Origin: Sepioteuthis lessoniana
Taxonomy: Eukaryota > Mollusca > Cephalopoda > Myopsida > Loliginidae
Direction of reading: 5' to 3'
NCBI GenBank assembly: GCA_963585895.1
Contig: OY757934.1
Span: forward strand, 42,928,850 to 42,992,849
Length of the DNA stretch: 64,000 nucleotides
Shown here: one piece after another, positions 46,570 through 59,247 of the stretch
Position numbering within the stretch: the stretch's first letter is position 1
Layout of the letters: the number at the start of each line of letters is the position of its first letter
Position numbers and translations under genes: made by a program
Notes under the pieces: generated by a model
Seen by the model: only the letters and a program-made list of their open reading frames with translations
What the model was told of the DNA's origin: nothing
The model's database searches: none

Positions 46570-47348
46570 CTAATCCAAAGTCAAAGTTCCAATGCCGTCG
46601 ATATATTTAACTGATTAAGGAAAGGAAACAAAAAAATTAGCAATATCTTTTCCAAATTGTAAAAAGTGAATTTCTTAAAAACATAAGTTAAATCGCTCGA
46701 CATATTTTATTTCTATAATCAAAATTTTAACATGTTGAATATTTTTTTTAATTTCTTTTTTTTTTTTTTTTTTTTTTGACGGTAGATAAATGGCTTTCTT
46801 GAAGCAAAAATTACTTGAAGTCTTTGACCTGGAGTAGGAGAGACACTTTTTCATGTTTTGTTGAAGAATACCAAATTTAAGAAACATCTATTCAAACAAA
46901 CCAAAGATCTTTTCTCTTTCTTAAGTTTTAATTTAAAAACTATTTCCATTTTTAAAACTTATTTTGTTTTACGGACTTCTAGTAATGCGTGTATTAGAGA
47001 GTTTAAAATATTTTTAAAAGTGTTGAAAACATTACCAAAGGGAGTCTTAACAATATTCAAATGTTAATAAGTTTATAAAAATAATAATCTGCGAGTTTTA
47101 TTCTGAAATGAATAAAATTGATTTTATTTAGTTCACTTAAGAAAAAAAATAGTTTGTTTTCCTTATTTTTAATAATCGCGAATAATCGGATTCAGTAAAT
47201 GCTATAGTATATTTTATTTAATAATCAAAAACAAAGATAACTCACCAAAAATAAATGATACAATATAACTCCGGTAACAAATACTTGGCGTGGTTTTGTA
47301 CAAGTGTGGCGTATTCTTGTTGGCAAGGGATCCCTTCTTCGTCGCCAT
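46570..47348 (-). CDS. Candidate small two-exon gene, 47 residues
   Basis: Exon 1 (47348-47246) starts with ATG in a good context (G at -3, G at +4), encodes MATKKGSLANKNTPHLYKTT then PSICYRSYIVSFIF, and ends at a GTGAGT donor. Exon 2 (46610-46570) follows a strong pyrimidine tract with CAG. Read in the matching phase it adds VKYIDGIGTLTLD and a TAG. An AATAAA signal follows about 40 bases later (46529-46524). Exon 1 lies in a patch with more CpG than its surroundings, as a promoter region might. A short hydrophobic segment (YIVSFIFGVKYI) could be a membrane anchor. I do not recognise a family. It may also be the start of a longer gene or of a noncoding transcript. Confidence 0.35.
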
Positions 47349-47484
47349 TGCACTTTCGTTTTGATTACATTGACAACACTTTCCAAGGAAAGACAACTCA
47401 GAATATAAGGAAGTCAATTAAGGGAGATAATAGGTTAATTATTTTGTTATACGACACTCAGATTTTTTAAGTCCTAAAAGTAAG

Positions 47485-47697
47485 TAAAATTGGCGGCCCC
47501 AAGTCTCCCTTTTTGATAGCTACAACACAAAGGTAGGAGAGGGCGCTACTCCTTTCCCTGGATTGCTCCACTTTACCCTTGATCCGTACCTTATAATGCC
47601 GAGTCTTCAGCAAAGAGGCATCAAGTACCATTTTTTCAGTCTTTGGTATGATTCGACCTGGGATTAAAGCCCAGTCTCCCAGGCCATTGGTGTAGTC
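47485..47697 (-). mobile_element. tRNA-headed SINE, family 1, copy 5
   Basis: Has GAGGGCGCTACTCCTTTCCC and GTATGATTCGACCTGGGATT. It ends at the complement of the head (CTCCCAGGCCATTGG). It lies just upstream of the candidate small gene. Confidence 0.82.
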
Positions 47698-49070
47698 TCT
47701 TAGTAGGAATAGCATAATGTTTTTGAATTTCCATATATCTTGTTTTACTTTCTTTGAAAGCGTTTATAAATCCATGCTAACTGCACAAGCACATCGGAAA
47801 AACAGTCTTATTATTCACGTTTCCACATTAGTATTAATTGGTGACCTTCACTGAAATAAACTTTGGATTTCAAGTGACAGCAAGTCCGTCAGTTCTCCAG
47901 TACTTTTCTCAGCATCCTAGTCAGTTGCTGTGAACTAGATAGTCTCAAACCTTCCTCAAATCTCCAAATCTTCAAGTCTATTTCTCATTATTATTATTGC
48001 ACTCATTTAGTTTTCCTACAAGTAAATAATAATGGCTTATGCTTCTTTTCCTGCCTGGGTTAATCATAGAGACCAGAAAAATACAATGAATATGGGTACA
48101 CACATTCATTACTTAAAGGGGTAACATAGAAGAGAGAGGATTAGTATCTTGTAGGGATTAAATAGGAAATAAAAAAGACAATAACAACATGAAAAAATAA
48201 AATAAATAAATAAATGCAAAAGTAATAGTTTCCTAGGAGGCCTCTGACAGGTAACAAAATTGGCACATGCCAAAAAAAGATGGGTTTCTTGGCACCAAAG
48301 AGAAACTCTTTTTCAGTTACTTCTATATACCTCAACTGAATAGATGCACCTTTTTTCTCTCAGCTATAAATGAGAATGCATGTGCTTGCAAAAGCCAGAG
48401 AACTTAGCAGCAGATTGTGTCTTTTGCCAATAGCAGCTTCTGCTGAACTTACCCACTGAACACAGAGAAAGATGGCAGGCTTTCAAACTTACAATTTGCC
48501 AAAAATGATACTATGATATTCTTCAAACACCTTGACTTTCTACAGGTTCAGGAAAACATTCTTCACCACAGAATAGTCATAAACCCCCAAAATAAAATTT
48601 GAGTTTAAAGGTATCCTTGTTTTTTTCCTTTTCGATCCGTAATTCCTTTACAACTTCAACAAACAAAAAGATAAGTGAATGGGGATAAGAAAAGAGAATC
48701 AGATACAAACCTCAGAATTTCCCAACAATATACACATACCCGAAAAACCTTGCTGTGTCCCATAATCTATAACTAATGGAGTTAATGCTCTTCACTGGGG
48801 AGATGTGTAAGATGATAAGATAGTTAGACATCAATACATAGTTGGATTATACTTGTATGACACTTATACCACTTTCTGGGTCTATATAGCTACAGCCCAG
48901 TGACAACGATAGCAAGATAACTGGGTATTATGCAAGCTGCAGATTTTATTTTATATTCTCTAAGACTTTTCATGTCAAAGGATACCTACAAGTTAACTAG
49001 TTTTGGATTTGTAATTAACTTCTACTTAAAGGGCTGCCCTCCCCACAGCTTTGTTCTTCGACTAGAGAAC
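47698..49070. other. Intergenic, no feature recognised
   Basis: No TIR, SINE or exon-like segment was seen. The strong pyrimidine tract with CAG at 48349-48362 (plus) leads only to frames with early stops. Confidence 0.45.
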
Positions 49071-49082
49071 CTTCTACCTAGC

Positions 49083-49137
49083 CTAGTTAACTAGAGCTGT
49101 AAAATACACTGACTGCACATCTGCAGAGGGGTAAGCC

Positions 49138-49170
<33 letters not shown>

Positions 49171-49690
49171 CCTGTCAGCTATGGGTGGTGACTCATAATG
49201 CTTGAGGAAGGAATCCTGGTGGCTGAGCAGTCTGTAAACTGGCAACCAAAGTGGTCCTATGACTCACAACACTCCACTTTTGCCCTTACTGGGCTAAACA
49301 AGCAATCAGAGGCCCAATCCAATCAACCAGCTAGTTGTGTCAAGCCCATCTACCTATATAATTGTTCCGAATATATTCTTCCAGTTTTTCTTGTAACAAA
49401 CGAACACCCAACACTTTTTATCTTAAAGGTGCAAGAAAGCAGTATCTGAAAGTCGCTGGGTATGATACTAAACTACATCTGATAGTGATTATTCTCAGAT
49501 TCACTCTGACCTGAAATAGTAGTACCTGTTAGGGTCCTCTCTATAGAACTGTTCAATCATTTACTAAGTATTATTATGGTTGGTTATTTCAAACCATAAC
49601 AGCAGTGTGCAAATTATTCATATTAGACAGGAATACTTAATAAATAGAATTACTATTTGCTTACAAATTATATATATATATAATAGTAAT
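49083..49690 (+). mobile_element. SINE family 3, copy k, interrupted
   Basis: The head (CTAGTTAACTAGAGCTGTAA) and CTGCAGAGGGGTAAG block are at the left. An A run of about 27 bases (49140-49166) and about 285 bases of foreign sequence follow. The SINE body then resumes near 49455 (GGGTATGATACTAAACTACA) with an AT-rich tail. Confidence 0.6.
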
Positions 49691-51330
49691 CAATAAATAT
49701 ATATTAGTTTTTATATATAATAGGATGGATGCTTATCTGCAACCACCGATTTCATGCCATCTTTATAAGACCAACAATCATCAGGCAGAAAAAGAAAGAT
49801 TTTTTGGGGGTGGGGGGATAGTCAAAAGAATGTTTACATTACAATTGCATATGACTCTTTGTGTGTGTGTAGATTATATTTGCATATTGTTGTGTGTGGT
49901 CGTATATGTGAATGTGTTTGTATGATGATACATGCGCTACGTGGCAGATTTGAAGTTGTCTCATGAATATATGTGTAGCAATGTATAACAAACATTGCAA
50001 GACAGTTGGGAATTTGGCCAAATGAAAAAAATTTTTTTGTGTGTAGTGATGATTTTAAGTAAGGGACAAATTTATCATCATCATTGCATTATGAAGAAAA
50101 TGAATTTTTTGATTTGACATGTAAGTATAATAGACGAAAATGGATGCTGGACCTAAAACATTAGAATAGGTGTGATGGGATAATCATGGTGTTAAGAGAC
50201 TTGTTATATTGTTTTATACTATGATGTATTATACAATACTAGTATTCATATGATGGAATATGTTCTGTGTTAAATTGCAATATGTACATTATTTCAATCA
50301 TACATCCTAGATGCATCAAGGTAGGTCTTCAGTGATGCACTGTCTTCATCGCCGATTTTGGGTTTTTTGTCATCATATCGGCTCTGACAGAAACCCCGGC
50401 ATGACTCTGGAAGAGCCAAGCCACCTCCTTGATCATGACATGCTACACTCGTGCCTCTACTAAAGCAAAAAAAATAATAAATAAAAAATAATAAGGCTGG
50501 ACTTCGGCCATTCTTATAGATATCTTACCTTCAGTAACAGCCAATGAAAAACAGGGTATTACACACTCCTCTACTATATATTACCATCTTTACCTCATCC
50601 GGTTTTGGCTGACTACTTCCGGATTTGGTACTGAGGTAAGATGGTATTTTTAATACTTGTCCACGTCCATTATTTACACTTTAACAAGACTTAATAATAT
50701 GTATTAGTTGCCTATGTCGTGTTAATGATATATTACATATTTACTTCTATATACTTTATTGTAATCTATGAGAGTATGTATTTAAGGAATATGGTGAATA
50801 TACTTTATTAAGTATATATTAAGAGGTTCTTCTAACAATCATGAAATTATGGCTAACATTATATCAACAGGTGATGAGGGTATTGAGAGATGGATATAAA
50901 GGTTCAGTGGAGGAAAACAATACTTACGGTGTGTCGGTAGTGTTGTGGGATTATTCATGAAGGAGTGTGGAGGTTTTTAGTGATGGAGTTGGTATTGGTA
51001 TGGCAGATGGTGGACATAGATTATGTGTATGGATTAAAATGCAATAGTAGATGTTTGTTCTCATGTTAGCATTTGGATGATATTTCTGATTTTTTGTTTA
51101 GCAGGGTATTTTGTGATGACTGAGTGATAATTGAAAGTTTTTTATGAAGACAAAAGAGGCATTTTTTCATGTGTTGCTGTAGAGTGTTAGTTTTAGTATT
51201 CCCCAGGTAATGGTGGATGAGAGGTTCATGTCCTTTAGATGCCAGATGTGTGTAGATAAAGAAGTATTAGTTGAGTAACTTCTGTTGGAGAAGGAAAGTT
51301 TGTGGGCATATATCCTTTGTTAGTGACAAC
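49691..51330. other. Intergenic, mostly unclassified
   Basis: No gene is seen. One hairpin lies at 50582-50645 (separate entry). The stretch 50800-51330 is TG-rich with no open frame of note. Confidence 0.45.
50582..50645. repeat. Short hairpin
   Basis: TACCATC-T-TTACCTCA pairs with TGAGGTAAGATGGTA (15 bp with one bulge). TCCGG and CCGGA pair further in. The loop is 16 bases and one bulge is 8 bases. No coding context. Confidence 0.6.
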
Positions 51331-51342
51331 CATACACTGTTG

Positions 51343-51343
51343 T

Positions 51344-51381
<38 letters not shown>

Positions 51382-51385
51382 GATA
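51343..51385. repeat. (TA)n/(CA)n microsatellite
   Basis: TA repeats followed by a CA run and GATATATG. Confidence 0.85.
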
Positions 51386-51439
51386 TATGATTTGTAAGTG
51401 ATTAGTTTGTAGATAACATTATTTCTAAGTTAAATGATT

Positions 51440-51745
51440 TCATATAGTCATCTACAGACAGACTACTTCGTTGTATTGCAACTCATCAGAGTGGCTAGAC
51501 ACACAAGATGCCTCAAGCTGGGATTGAAATCCGGCCAACTTTACATCAGCTTGATAACATAACCTCACAGCCATCAGTAGCTTCAATGTAAGCAAGGGAA
51601 TTTAATGTATATGTATTAATTTTTCTTTTGTTTACATTTTAGGCAAACGGAAACCAAAATGCTCAATTCGTTAGAAGAGCTTTACATGAGTGGCAACTGT
51701 TAATTCCTTCATTAGTGCTCAACCCCCAAGTTATTTAATGCCAAA
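51440..51745 (-). repeat. Dispersed repeat, SINE-like, copy 2
   Basis: Related to 1290-1540. It holds ACAGACAGACTACTTCGTTG, GGGATTGAAATCCGGCC (B-box-like), GTTTACATTTTAGGC and a CAATTCGTTAGAAGAGCTTT block. It ends in a TTATTTAATGCC tail as SINE families 2 and 3 do. Confidence 0.5.
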
Positions 51746-51769
51746 TCTTTATATATATATATATATATA

Positions 51770-52284
51770 TGTAACACTATGTAGGTGGTTTGCCAAGCAG
51801 ATGATCCCTTTGTTTGTTTTGGCGCGAAACCAGACAAAGAGTTTTAGACTCGAGATCTCGAGTGACCGAAAGTAGGAAGGGAACGCCGGTCAGAGAGTTG
51901 GTAAAAGGAGGTCAAGGAGTAGTTGGCGAAGGGTGACACAAGTGACCAGTCGACACCGGAGCAGAGAGACCAGTCGGATGAGATGAGGTCCAGAGCAGTG
52001 AGGGAAGACAAGTCAAGATGAGTCGTTGTAGAATTTTCGCTAGAAACCCAAGCTAGCGTTAGTCTACATATGCACAATGTTACATAACTTCCCTTCTGCA
52101 CTTGAGTTAACCCCAGGCATATTGTTCATTTGTTCTTTTTTTCTCCCGCTCCCTCGATTGTATTTCTTGTAGCGGTAAAGAAATGTGCAATGTCCCTATT
52201 GGAACCACTAGTTGATCACCGGCCAAGAAGTGAAATGGTTCAAAGAAGTTGATGTAATATGGGGGCCGAGGGGGTAACGTCACA
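51770..52284. mobile_element. Probable solo LTR in a TA microsatellite
   Basis: A 515-bp block, richer in GC and CpG than its surroundings. It starts TGTAACACTATGTAGG and ends TAACGTCACA, with TATA on both sides. No internal coding region. The family is probably Ty3/gypsy-like, by its ends only. Low divergence of its GC-rich body suggests it is not among the oldest elements here. Confidence 0.5.
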
Positions 52285-52368
52285 TATATAAAAATGAATA
52301 AAGAGAGAGAGGGGGGGGGATTTGGTAATAAATAACTCACTGGGATTAATACACCATAAAACAACACC

Positions 52369-52372
52369 AACT

Positions 52373-52408
<36 letters not shown>

Positions 52409-52418
52409 CACACACACA
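52369..52418. repeat. (CA)n/(TA)n microsatellite
   Basis: CA run, TA run, CA run. Confidence 0.9.
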
Positions 52419-52699
52419 GGGTGTGGCAGAAATACCTCCCATATTTTAAACTGTTACCAGTATGGTAAGTAGTAATGGTAGTTCCATCTAACTAATGTCT
52501 TACCATTTTTTTCTTCAGATACATTCATGGCTTGGACTGGTGCACACTGTATATTTGCTGTTGAAATGGTTTTTGATACTGGTGAATCTGTAATTGCTAC
52601 ACAGAGCTTTTCGTGTTCATTTCATGTTATGTCAGAATGCTGTTCTGGATAGAATTATAAAAAATAATCAAGATAAAAAACATTCATCATCAAGGCATG

Positions 52700-53640
52700 C
52701 CAACAGCATTGATTCCTTTGACTCTCTCACCATCGCTCTTGGTAGGTCAAAAGTTTTTATGGAATCTGGACACATGACAAACCATGAAAATGAGTTGAAA
52801 AAGATTTCTGAGTAGACTAGATGACAAATTGTAAAAGATGCTATAAACAAATTAATCTTGACAAATAACTCATGTAATACAAGCAGCAAGCTAAACCAAA
52901 GATTAACTTTTTTTTTAAATGCGTAGAAATTGATATGATTGACATCCAGTGCTGATGAGTGTAAATTTTTGCTGATCAGCCAACACTAATGTGTCCATGT
53001 GTAGTAGTTCATAAGAGAATGTCACTCATGAGTTTCTGCTTACTTTTTAAGTAGTGACCAGCATGTCATGTTAGTCATACTTGGATGACTTGTAACATAG
53101 GAGGTAAGTGGCCACACAACTGCTATTTTGTAGGGTGCTGCTTCCAGGATTAGTTTAAAACAGCATGAAGCATCCTTGTGTAGTTCCCATCTACTTTTTT
53201 TATCCAAGTGTTTTGTTGGAGTACAAGTGATGCCATACAGCAGTACTGACATGTGAAAGAATTGCAGTCTTATTTTATCAGAGACCAGATTTCCATATGG
53301 TCATTAACCTGTCAATAGTCCATGCTTTACATATGCATCTGTTAATATCAGTTTCAATAGATGAAATACAACAACCAAGGTATGAGAAATGGTCTACTAA
53401 TTTTAGAAGCATGCAATTTAATGAGATGACACTATCTTGATTAAAATACATAAACTCTATTTTATCTGCAGTCATGCAGAAACCAATGCCTCTTGCTGCC
53501 AGCTGCAGGATATGCAGCAGAGATTCAGCTTGTGTAGGTGTATCTGCAAGAAGTTCTAGATCATCTACATAGTCTGCATCTGTGATAGTTTCAGTAAAAT
53601 ATTGTCTGCTTCTTGCCTTTTTTTTCAAAGCATTAAAAAG
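52700..53640 (-). mobile_element. RTE-like LINE, RT fragment, copy 2
   Basis: On the minus strand the 116-codon frame (53628-53278) has ETITDADYVDDLELLADTPT, with the YVDD catalytic motif. DKIEFMYFNQDSVISL, LLKLVDHFSYLGCCISS and RLMTIWKSGL follow. After that come SVLLYGITCTPTKHLDKK and LHKDASCCFKLILEAA. It is close to 6465-7815 and truncated at both ends. Confidence 0.83.
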
Positions 53641-54735
53641 AAAAAAAAAACACTAAATTTAAATTAAAAAAATATGCAAATGAAGTTTGTTTTTGCTTTT
53701 TCGAAAGAATTTTAACACAAACACTTCTGTGAATATAAAGGATTTATTCTTAAAATCCAGGATTGAAAATTGTTTTTTTGTTTTTGTTAATTCTTTTTTT
53801 TTTTAATATATATATATGTATATATCCCTTGAGTCTTCCAGTGCAGTAGACAAGACTAAGGAAAATTAATTCCACCAGCAATGAAAGATCCCAAAAGACA
53901 ACAAATTGGACTCACATTGGAAAAAGAGAGAGAAAAAAAAGTCACTTCACCTTTATGCTCCCCCCCACCAGCCCTCAAAATAGTAATCTATAAGGCGAGG
54001 CAGTCAAATGCAGGAGTTAGAACTTTAGTCAAGGTTAAAAGTGCAGTAAGGGTAACCCAAAACCAAACTCCTTTTTTTTTAAAAACATTATTTTTCCAAT
54101 GCAAGTATCATTGGGGAATATGAAAAACTTAGGTAAATGGGCCAGGTTTTGGCCAGTTTCCTAAAACTTTTCTTGTTCCCAATGACATTTGCATTAGAAA
54201 ACAAAGTGTAGAAAAAATAAATAAATAAATTATTTAAATAAAATAAAATTTTAGATTACCCTTATGACACTTTTAACCCAGACTACTTGAAAACAAAAAA
54301 GTGGTAATAATGTTAAATGAAGTAACTATGATTACTTGTAAGGCTTGTGACCATGCTTAAAATAACCATTTACTGTTCAATTAGAAGTCACATTCATACC
54401 ATAGCAGTCCAATTAAAACAGACTAACTCATTTTAGGCACAGTATCACTCAGTTTTGACAAGTGGTGATTTGATGATAGTAACAAGTTCAAATTGAAGAT
54501 AGAAAATACCAAATGATAACAGTGGTACTAAGTAAGATAAGAATGATAAGACTTATATAAAAATGCTTCAAGTTAAAAGTTTGTGGGCTATTTCTTATAT
54601 AAATGTAAATCCAAAAAAAAAAAATCATTAAAGATTTGGAAAACAAGATCTGTGAAAAAAACTGCATTATTCATTGTTACTTCTGTTCAGTTTACTCAAA
54701 AATTTCAAAGAGCATGTATGCTGGTGGAAAAGACA
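53641..54735. other. Intergenic, no feature recognised
   Basis: AT-rich with A/T runs. The 80-codon open frame at 53881-54123 has no recognisable motif and no splice support. Confidence 0.45.
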
Positions 54736-55203
54736 ACTTTTTAACCTTAAAAAAATACCTCCCCAAAATAGGGGGTCATCTTATACTTCAGGTATATAAT
54801 GTAAACCTTGTGGTGAACAGTAAGTTGTTAGTATGAGTGACAGGTGAAGATAGGCTTAACCTCTGCCTCGGTAACTAATGACACAAATATTTCAATTGAA
54901 ACAACTTAATTCACATTCTTATGATAAAATAAAAGTGAAGTGTAATAAAAGAACTCTCAAATAATGGTGGCATTGAACCAAAAACATAAAATCTAAGTAA
55001 AGATTGTAGAAGTTAATTGACAACATCCCACTTCTGTTTTTCAGAGTTATTTAAACAATAACACAACTGTAACTTTAAAAAACTTAGCAGGATTTGTGAG
55101 CGCGGGGGGTATCGTGTATAGCCCAAAACCTACATTTTAACTTGAAAATTTAAGGGTCATCTTATACTTTCAGTTGCCTTCAACACCAGCAAATACAGTA
55201 CTA
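54736..55203. mobile_element. Possible MITE with GGGTCATCTTATAC repeats
   Basis: GGGGGTCATCTTATACTTCA (about 54769) and GGGTCATCTTATACTTTCAG (55153) recur. The right edge ends GCAAATACAGTA, as in MITEs whose ends read TACTGTATTTGC. The left edge is unclear. Confidence 0.4.
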
Positions 55204-55884
55204 CATGCAACAACTCTTATGAGACAGAAGTTAGTATATTTTTTTTTTCTTTTGTAAAAGAACTGAACATATACAGTATGAAAGTGTTTTATCAAATCAA
55301 CTGTTTCTAATGACTGAATGGAAGTCATTTTGAAATACAAATGATGCTGCACAATCTTAACTATCAATTTTTCTTTCCAGCATTTTGTATTTATTCACAC
55401 TATTATATGAGATGATATCAATTTGTTTTCATTCTATAGTTAGCAGCTGTTATCAGAAAGGCCAAATATGAACTGATAATATGTTTAACTTGTTTAAAAA
55501 GCATTTACTAAGACAATTAAATTAAGCTTTCTTTCCCCCCACAAGTAAAAAAGAGAGTGAACCAAGATAGGTCTAATATACTTTGTATTTAGTAACTCTA
55601 GTAAGAGATAATTAAATTGAATCATCTGTTAGACTTGTCATAGTCATTCCTCAGATATTTGGGAAAATAAATAAAAATGGAATATTTGAATTGAAAAATT
55701 GTCACATTCACAAAACCTTGTGCAAGAAAAAAAGTTTCTTTTACAAAACAGAAAAACTACATACCCCATGTTTTTGCTTTTTTTTATATTAGGGGGAAGT
55801 TAAGTGAACTTCAAAACAAATGACCATGTCTATAATATTTAGTAGAAGGAAAATTAAATCAAAACAAAAATTTATGATTTACTA

Positions 55885-56447
55885 GGATGAGTCAAATGTT
55901 TTGCAATATTTTGGTAGTATTTGCTAGTATGCAGAGCATATATTATGTGATCAAAGCAGTTCAAGCCATTTAAGGCGCCCATTATGGTTTTTAGTATCAT
56001 GGTAGTAAGTGCACCAAAACTTGCATTGCTTAACAAAGTGATTTACAAGCTGCACAAATGAATGTGCAATGTAGGCTAATTCAGCAACCTATGCTTTGTG
56101 AGTTTGAACTATACCATAATGCCGTGGAAGCAACCAAAAAAATTTGTCACGCAAAAAGTGAAAGTGCACTTGATTACCATCCAGTAACCACATGCTTCAA
56201 GAAATTTTACCCTGTTTCAAGAATCTCAACAATCAGGCAAGGTTAAGTAGGCCTAAAAGAGTGAATTCTGAAGATGCACTCCAAGCCATAGATGAAAATC
56301 TGGCAAGTGGTACTCTGAGAGTATCAGGTGAGCTCAGCATCTTACAGTCCAGTGTGGTTCTTCAATTTTACAACCTCAGCAAAAGCATCAGGAACTGCTG
56401 AATTGTGCCTCACATAACCAAAATATTGCAAAATTCTTGACTCACCT
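55885..56447 (+). mobile_element. mariner deletion derivative (GAGTCAAAAGTTTTG-type TIR), copy C
   Basis: Both ends are present (GATGAGTCAAATGTTTTGCA and the complement at 56447), TA-flanked. Inside is only the N-terminal paired-type DNA-binding region. It starts MNVQCRLIQQPMLCEFELYH, then NAVEATKKICHAKSESALDY and NLASGTLRVSGELSILQSSV. The catalytic half is missing, so it is non-autonomous at about 563 bp. Confidence 0.82.
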
Positions 56448-57383
56448 TAGTATATAATTTATATAAGTTGAAATCAAACCATGGTTGTTATCACTGAAAA
56501 GCAAAAAATGGACAATTTGATTATAGAGTGTAAAGGAATTAAAAATCTACATTATACCATAATGCAATAACTATTTGGTTGACTAGCCTAACAGGTTGGA
56601 TAACAAGAATATTTATAGCTAAATAAAATAATTTTAATTAAAACAACTTTAAAATTCATGTTTTTTTTTTTGTTTTCTGTTTTTTATAAATTCTAAGTAT
56701 ATAATATTTAATAATATAATTATTCATTAAACATATTTAAAATCTCAAGTCTTTAATTCAAAATGTTTTTTTAAGAGAAAAAATATTGCTGGTAAAGTAT
56801 CTATGAACTGTCTCTTTTCTTTTTCAGTAAAGATTCAGCAGTTATGAAAATATGAAATTTAAAATATCTTAGCCAAGGTTTTATTTAATAAAAAATAAAA
56901 ATTCGGAAAAAAAAAAAAATATTGTCTTGGCAGTTAACTCAACTGAAATTAAATAATTTTTCAATATTAAGAATTCATTAACTTTTATTATAATTTAATA
57001 TAAGTGCTTAACCTTGGCATTAATAACAGTGAAATTACTGAGTGTGTAATTAAAAAATATAACTAATGTTAATATGAAAAATAAAGTTTGAATTATCTTT
57101 GTCCCATAATAGTTACTACATCTACATATCAGTTTTATACACTAGATGAAACAACCATGATGGGACAGAGCTAATAAAACTTTGTGAAGAAAAGATGGTT
57201 ATCTACTCAAAGTTCCCTGCTTTTACTTGAGAAGTATATACTTTTAATTAACCAACTTTACATTTCTTTAATATTTTAATTGTTAATTTAAATGTGAGTG
57301 TCTGCATATGTTAGTAGACCCATAAACAATTTTCTCTATTCTGATCTCCATACACTTCCAGTTAATTCAAAGACAGGTAGTTG
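56448..57383. other. Region downstream of the unidentified gene, likely 3' UTR plus spacer
   Basis: AT-rich with no open frame of note. AATAAA-like signals on the minus strand at 56984-56989 and 56880-56885 could end the transcript. Confidence 0.4.
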
Positions 57384-57503
57384 TCAAAAGACAATTTCTT
57401 TGGCAAAAATGGCACATATCTGATCACATGTGGTTTTCACTCTAGTCGACTTCAGAGATAAACGTTGATAGTTTAATTCCATCATTTTCACCAAGGCACA
57501 GAT
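57384..57503 (-). CDS. Unidentified gene, last coding exon
   Basis: A 40-codon terminal exon after TTTTTTCAG. It encodes ICALVKMMELNYQRLSLKST and ends CDQICAIFAKEIVF then TGA. No repeat sequence is seen in it. Confidence 0.68.
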   Translation of the reverse strand: MCALVKMMELNYQRLSLKSTRVKTTCDQICAIFAKEIVF

Positions 57504-59178
57504 CTGAAAAAATAAAATGGCAAGAATTTATATATGAGGATCATTCAATAAATAAGAGGAAATTTTTTGAAAAATGCAAAATAATTTCTTTTTTCAGAAT
57601 TTTTTTCTAAAAATGTAAACTCTACATTGTTTGGAATTGGTTTATAACAAAAATTATGTTAATCTTCCAAAAATATTTGTTTTAAGACAATTCAAAATGG
57701 CAGCAAATCAAACTGAATGCCTCAGGTATGAGCAGAGGTCTTAAATTAAATTTTTGCTGGCTAAGAAATGAAATTTATGTGAAATTTATAGAAGAATGTG
57801 TGATGTGTATGGAGAAGTATGTTTTAGTCAAAAAATGTTCACAAATGGGCTAAATTGTTTAAAGAAGGTTGAAATAGTATTTAAGAAGGTTGAAATAGTA
57901 TTTAAGAAGACAGCCAAGCAGACCTACAATGGCAAATACACCTGAAATGATGGATTCAGTTGACACACTCATTTTGACTGACAGAAGAGTTACAACAGAG
58001 GACATTTTTGAACAAGTTGGAATCTCTGTGGGTACACCACACAAAACTGTGGATGATGATTCTGTCTTTTCCAAGTTCCATTGTTGTTGGGTTTCACCAG
58101 GACAATGCAAGGCTTCATATTGCAACAAGAACAGTAGAAACATCAGTCAATTTGGTCAGAAATTGATGCCACATCTCCTTTACAGTCCAATTTTGGAACA
58201 ACCACCCACCCAACTAATTTCCATTTGTTAGGCTCCTCACAGAATTTCTGCATGGAACAAAGTTTTCAAGCAATAATAAAGCAAAGAATCCCATAAGCAA
58301 ATGGCAAAAACTCAGTCTAAAGATTTCAATCCTGAATGAATACAAAAGTTTGTTTCCTGATGGGGAAAATGTGCTTTAAAAAGAGATTATATTGGAAAAT
58401 AAAGCAAAAATTGTGAATCTTGATATTACAAAATTCACCTTATTGAATGAGAAAAAAAAAAAAAGGGATGGGAAAAACAAATCTCTTTGTTAAATTCTCA
58501 ATAATTCTGTTATTAGGCCAAGAGAAAGATATAACCAAAGAAATGTCTTTGTATGTTAGAAAAAAGAACTTTAAGTGATTCTGGATTAAAATTTATTTTT
58601 TCAAAATCACAGAAACAAAAATTAAGTCACTTTTAAAAATGGTGTATTGTTTGATTTGAAGTTACATAAAAAAAATGAATGTCTTTATCAAGAAAAATGA
58701 TTTATTGAATATTTTCTATGTTACTTACTTCACTGTTTCCTTTTATGAACCATTGTAAACTTTGTAAACCAAGAAATGCTGAAAAAAAAAATAAATAAAT
58801 AAATAAATAAATTGATAATTTCAACTAAGTACATTATTCTCCAAAAGGGGGCATCAGACAATTCTGTTTAATTTTTTAAAAAGTCAGAAAAAGACAATTA
58901 AAAAAGTATAAAGTTTTTATATATGCCTTCTAATAATCTTCCTTAGTAAAGTAGTCGAGGGAAACCCGAAAGCTCCCTTTTCAAGGTGAAGAGGAGAGCA
59001 CGACTCCATTCCCTGGATTGCTCCACACCTTATAATGCTGTGTTAACCAAGGTAGCATCAAGTACCATTTTTTGAGTCTTTGGTATGATTCGACCTGGGA
59101 TTGAACCCAAGTCTCCCAGACAATTATGCCAATGGCACCAAGCATAGAATAATTCATAAATTCCACATACATAAAGCA

Positions 59179-59247
<69 letters not shown>

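Noticed and set aside
46675-46887. An extra coding exon between the two exons of the candidate small gene
   Set aside because: The frame runs into a long A/T homopolymer, and the only acceptor and donor pair is weak. It may still be part of a transcript.
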